6,449 bases of DNA, taken from the NCBI GenBank assembly GCA_021789565.1, contig JAJYJL010000497.1, forward strand, positions 1 to 6,449, given 5' to 3'. The notes under the pieces were generated by a model, which worked only from the letters and a program-made list of their open reading frames with translations, did not search any database and was not told where the DNA came from. This stretch comes from Acidobacteriota bacterium (GTDB taxonomy: Bacteria; Acidobacteriota; Terriglobia; UBA7540). Positions 6,034-6,449 of this stretch are shown here, piece after piece (the stretch's first letter is position 1; each line of letters begins with the position of its first letter). Both the position numbers and the translations under genes were made by a program.

Positions 6034-6121
6034 TTTTTTGAACCCGCAGCGGAAGAGTTCTGGCCTTCCAACTCGGCGACTTTAAACCGACCTTAAAGCC
6101 GCACGCCGGGGATTAAGCTGA

Positions 6122-6449
6122 TCATTTGCGCCCTGAACCGACACCCGACGATTCCATCATCTCTTCGACTATGGAATATGGATCACGGCGGCGGGCGAGA
6201 ATTGCCTCAACATATTCGCCAATTCTGTTCTCATCAATCTGTTCCTGAGCAACTTTTTCAAATAAGCTCTGCCGGAGCAGTTCCAGGAGTTGCAGGCGAA
6301 TGTTCTCTGTGCGGCGGTTCATCCCGACAGAAGTCTGTTCCGTTGCGGCTCGAAACTTTGCCAACTCCGTTAAGAGTTCGGCTATTCCCTCGCCTGTGGT
6401 GGCCGTTGTTTTCACAATAGGCGGCAGCCATGCATGCGGTTTCGGCAGA
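6122..6449 (-). CDS. meaB: Methylmalonyl-CoA mutase-associated GTPase MeaB (ArgK/LAO family), C-terminal part
   Basis: MeaB-type G3E GTPases load and protect the adenosylcobalamin cofactor of methylmalonyl-CoA mutase. The gene enters from the right edge on the minus strand and about 108 codons are visible. The GTG at 6415 is an internal Val codon: the codons before it read LPKPHAWLPPI and run into VKTTATTGEGIAELL, a block characteristic of the end of the MeaB GTPase domain. The rest is helical and charged, with RRTENIRLQLLELL and ARRRDPYSIVEEMM, matching the C-terminal dimerisation arm of the family. The P-loop and base-recognition motif lie outside the window. The gene ends with TGA, 88 bases before mce. 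The neighbouring epimerase strongly supports the assignment; the mutase subunit is probably further upstream, off-window. No damage is visible in the part seen. Confidence 0.9.
   Translation of the reverse strand, partial: LPKPHAWLPPIVKTTATTGEGIAELLTELAKFRAATEQTSVGMNRRTENIRLQLLELLRQSLFEKVAQEQIDENRIGEYVEAILARRRDPYSIVEEMMESSGVGSGRK

Noticed and set aside
5686..6096. Plus-strand open frame of 136 codons opposite mce
   Set aside because: It mirrors a well-conserved epimerase gene; its translation is Pro/Arg/His rich and resembles no known family.
1..6449. Mobile element, CRISPR array, tRNA or defence system
   Set aside because: No transposase, repeat array, integrase, cloverleaf-like sequence or toxin-antitoxin pair was seen on either strand; the window is accounted for by metabolic genes.

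Overview
The window is a compact stretch of bacterial chromosome. It carries eight recognisable protein genes, two of them cut by the window edges, and no RNA genes, insertion sequences, CRISPR arrays or long repeats. No gap between genes exceeds about 90 bases. Base composition is moderate (mid-50s % GC by eye) and looks even across the window, with no sign of recent transfer. The mix of mid-GC DNA, a Ser/Ser variant of diaminopimelate epimerase, a membrane glycosyltransferase of the GT-C type, and a methylthioadenosine phosphorylase next to a PfkB-type kinase suggests a Gram-negative-type bacterium, most likely Acidobacteriota. That assignment is inference from memory of similar proteins, not a database result.

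Layout: the left edge (1-356, plus strand) is the C-terminal half of protein-L-isoaspartate O-methyltransferase (pcm). It converges on a minus-strand series of seven genes that are read from right to left: the C-terminal end of the MeaB GTPase (6122-6449), methylmalonyl-CoA epimerase (5596-6033), a metallo-beta-lactamase-fold hydrolase (4766-5599), S-methyl-5'-thioadenosine phosphorylase (3873-4736), a PfkB-family kinase (2918-3823), a polytopic GT-C glycosyltransferase (1333-2925) and diaminopimelate epimerase dapF (397-1269). Two junctions overlap: an ATGA overlap between the epimerase and the MBL gene, and 8 bases between the kinase and the glycosyltransferase. The other spacers are 29 to 88 bases. 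Together this suggests one or two polycistronic units.

How the genes may work together: MeaB and methylmalonyl-CoA epimerase belong to the propionyl/methylmalonyl-CoA to succinyl-CoA route, and the mutase itself is probably just beyond the right edge. The MTA phosphorylase and the PfkB kinase form a plausible nucleoside or methylthioadenosine salvage pair. The glycosyltransferase (cell-envelope glycan or lipid) and DapF (meso-diaminopimelate for lysine and peptidoglycan) point to envelope synthesis.

Most of the window is ordinary metabolism. The most notable signal is that DapF has serine at both positions where the classical enzyme has its two catalytic cysteines. Secondary points are the co-translated MBL hydrolase of unknown substrate in a methylmalonyl-CoA operon, the atypical N-terminal signature of the PfkB kinase beside the MTA phosphorylase, and a GC-rich hairpin with two competing stems over the glycosyltransferase stop codon.
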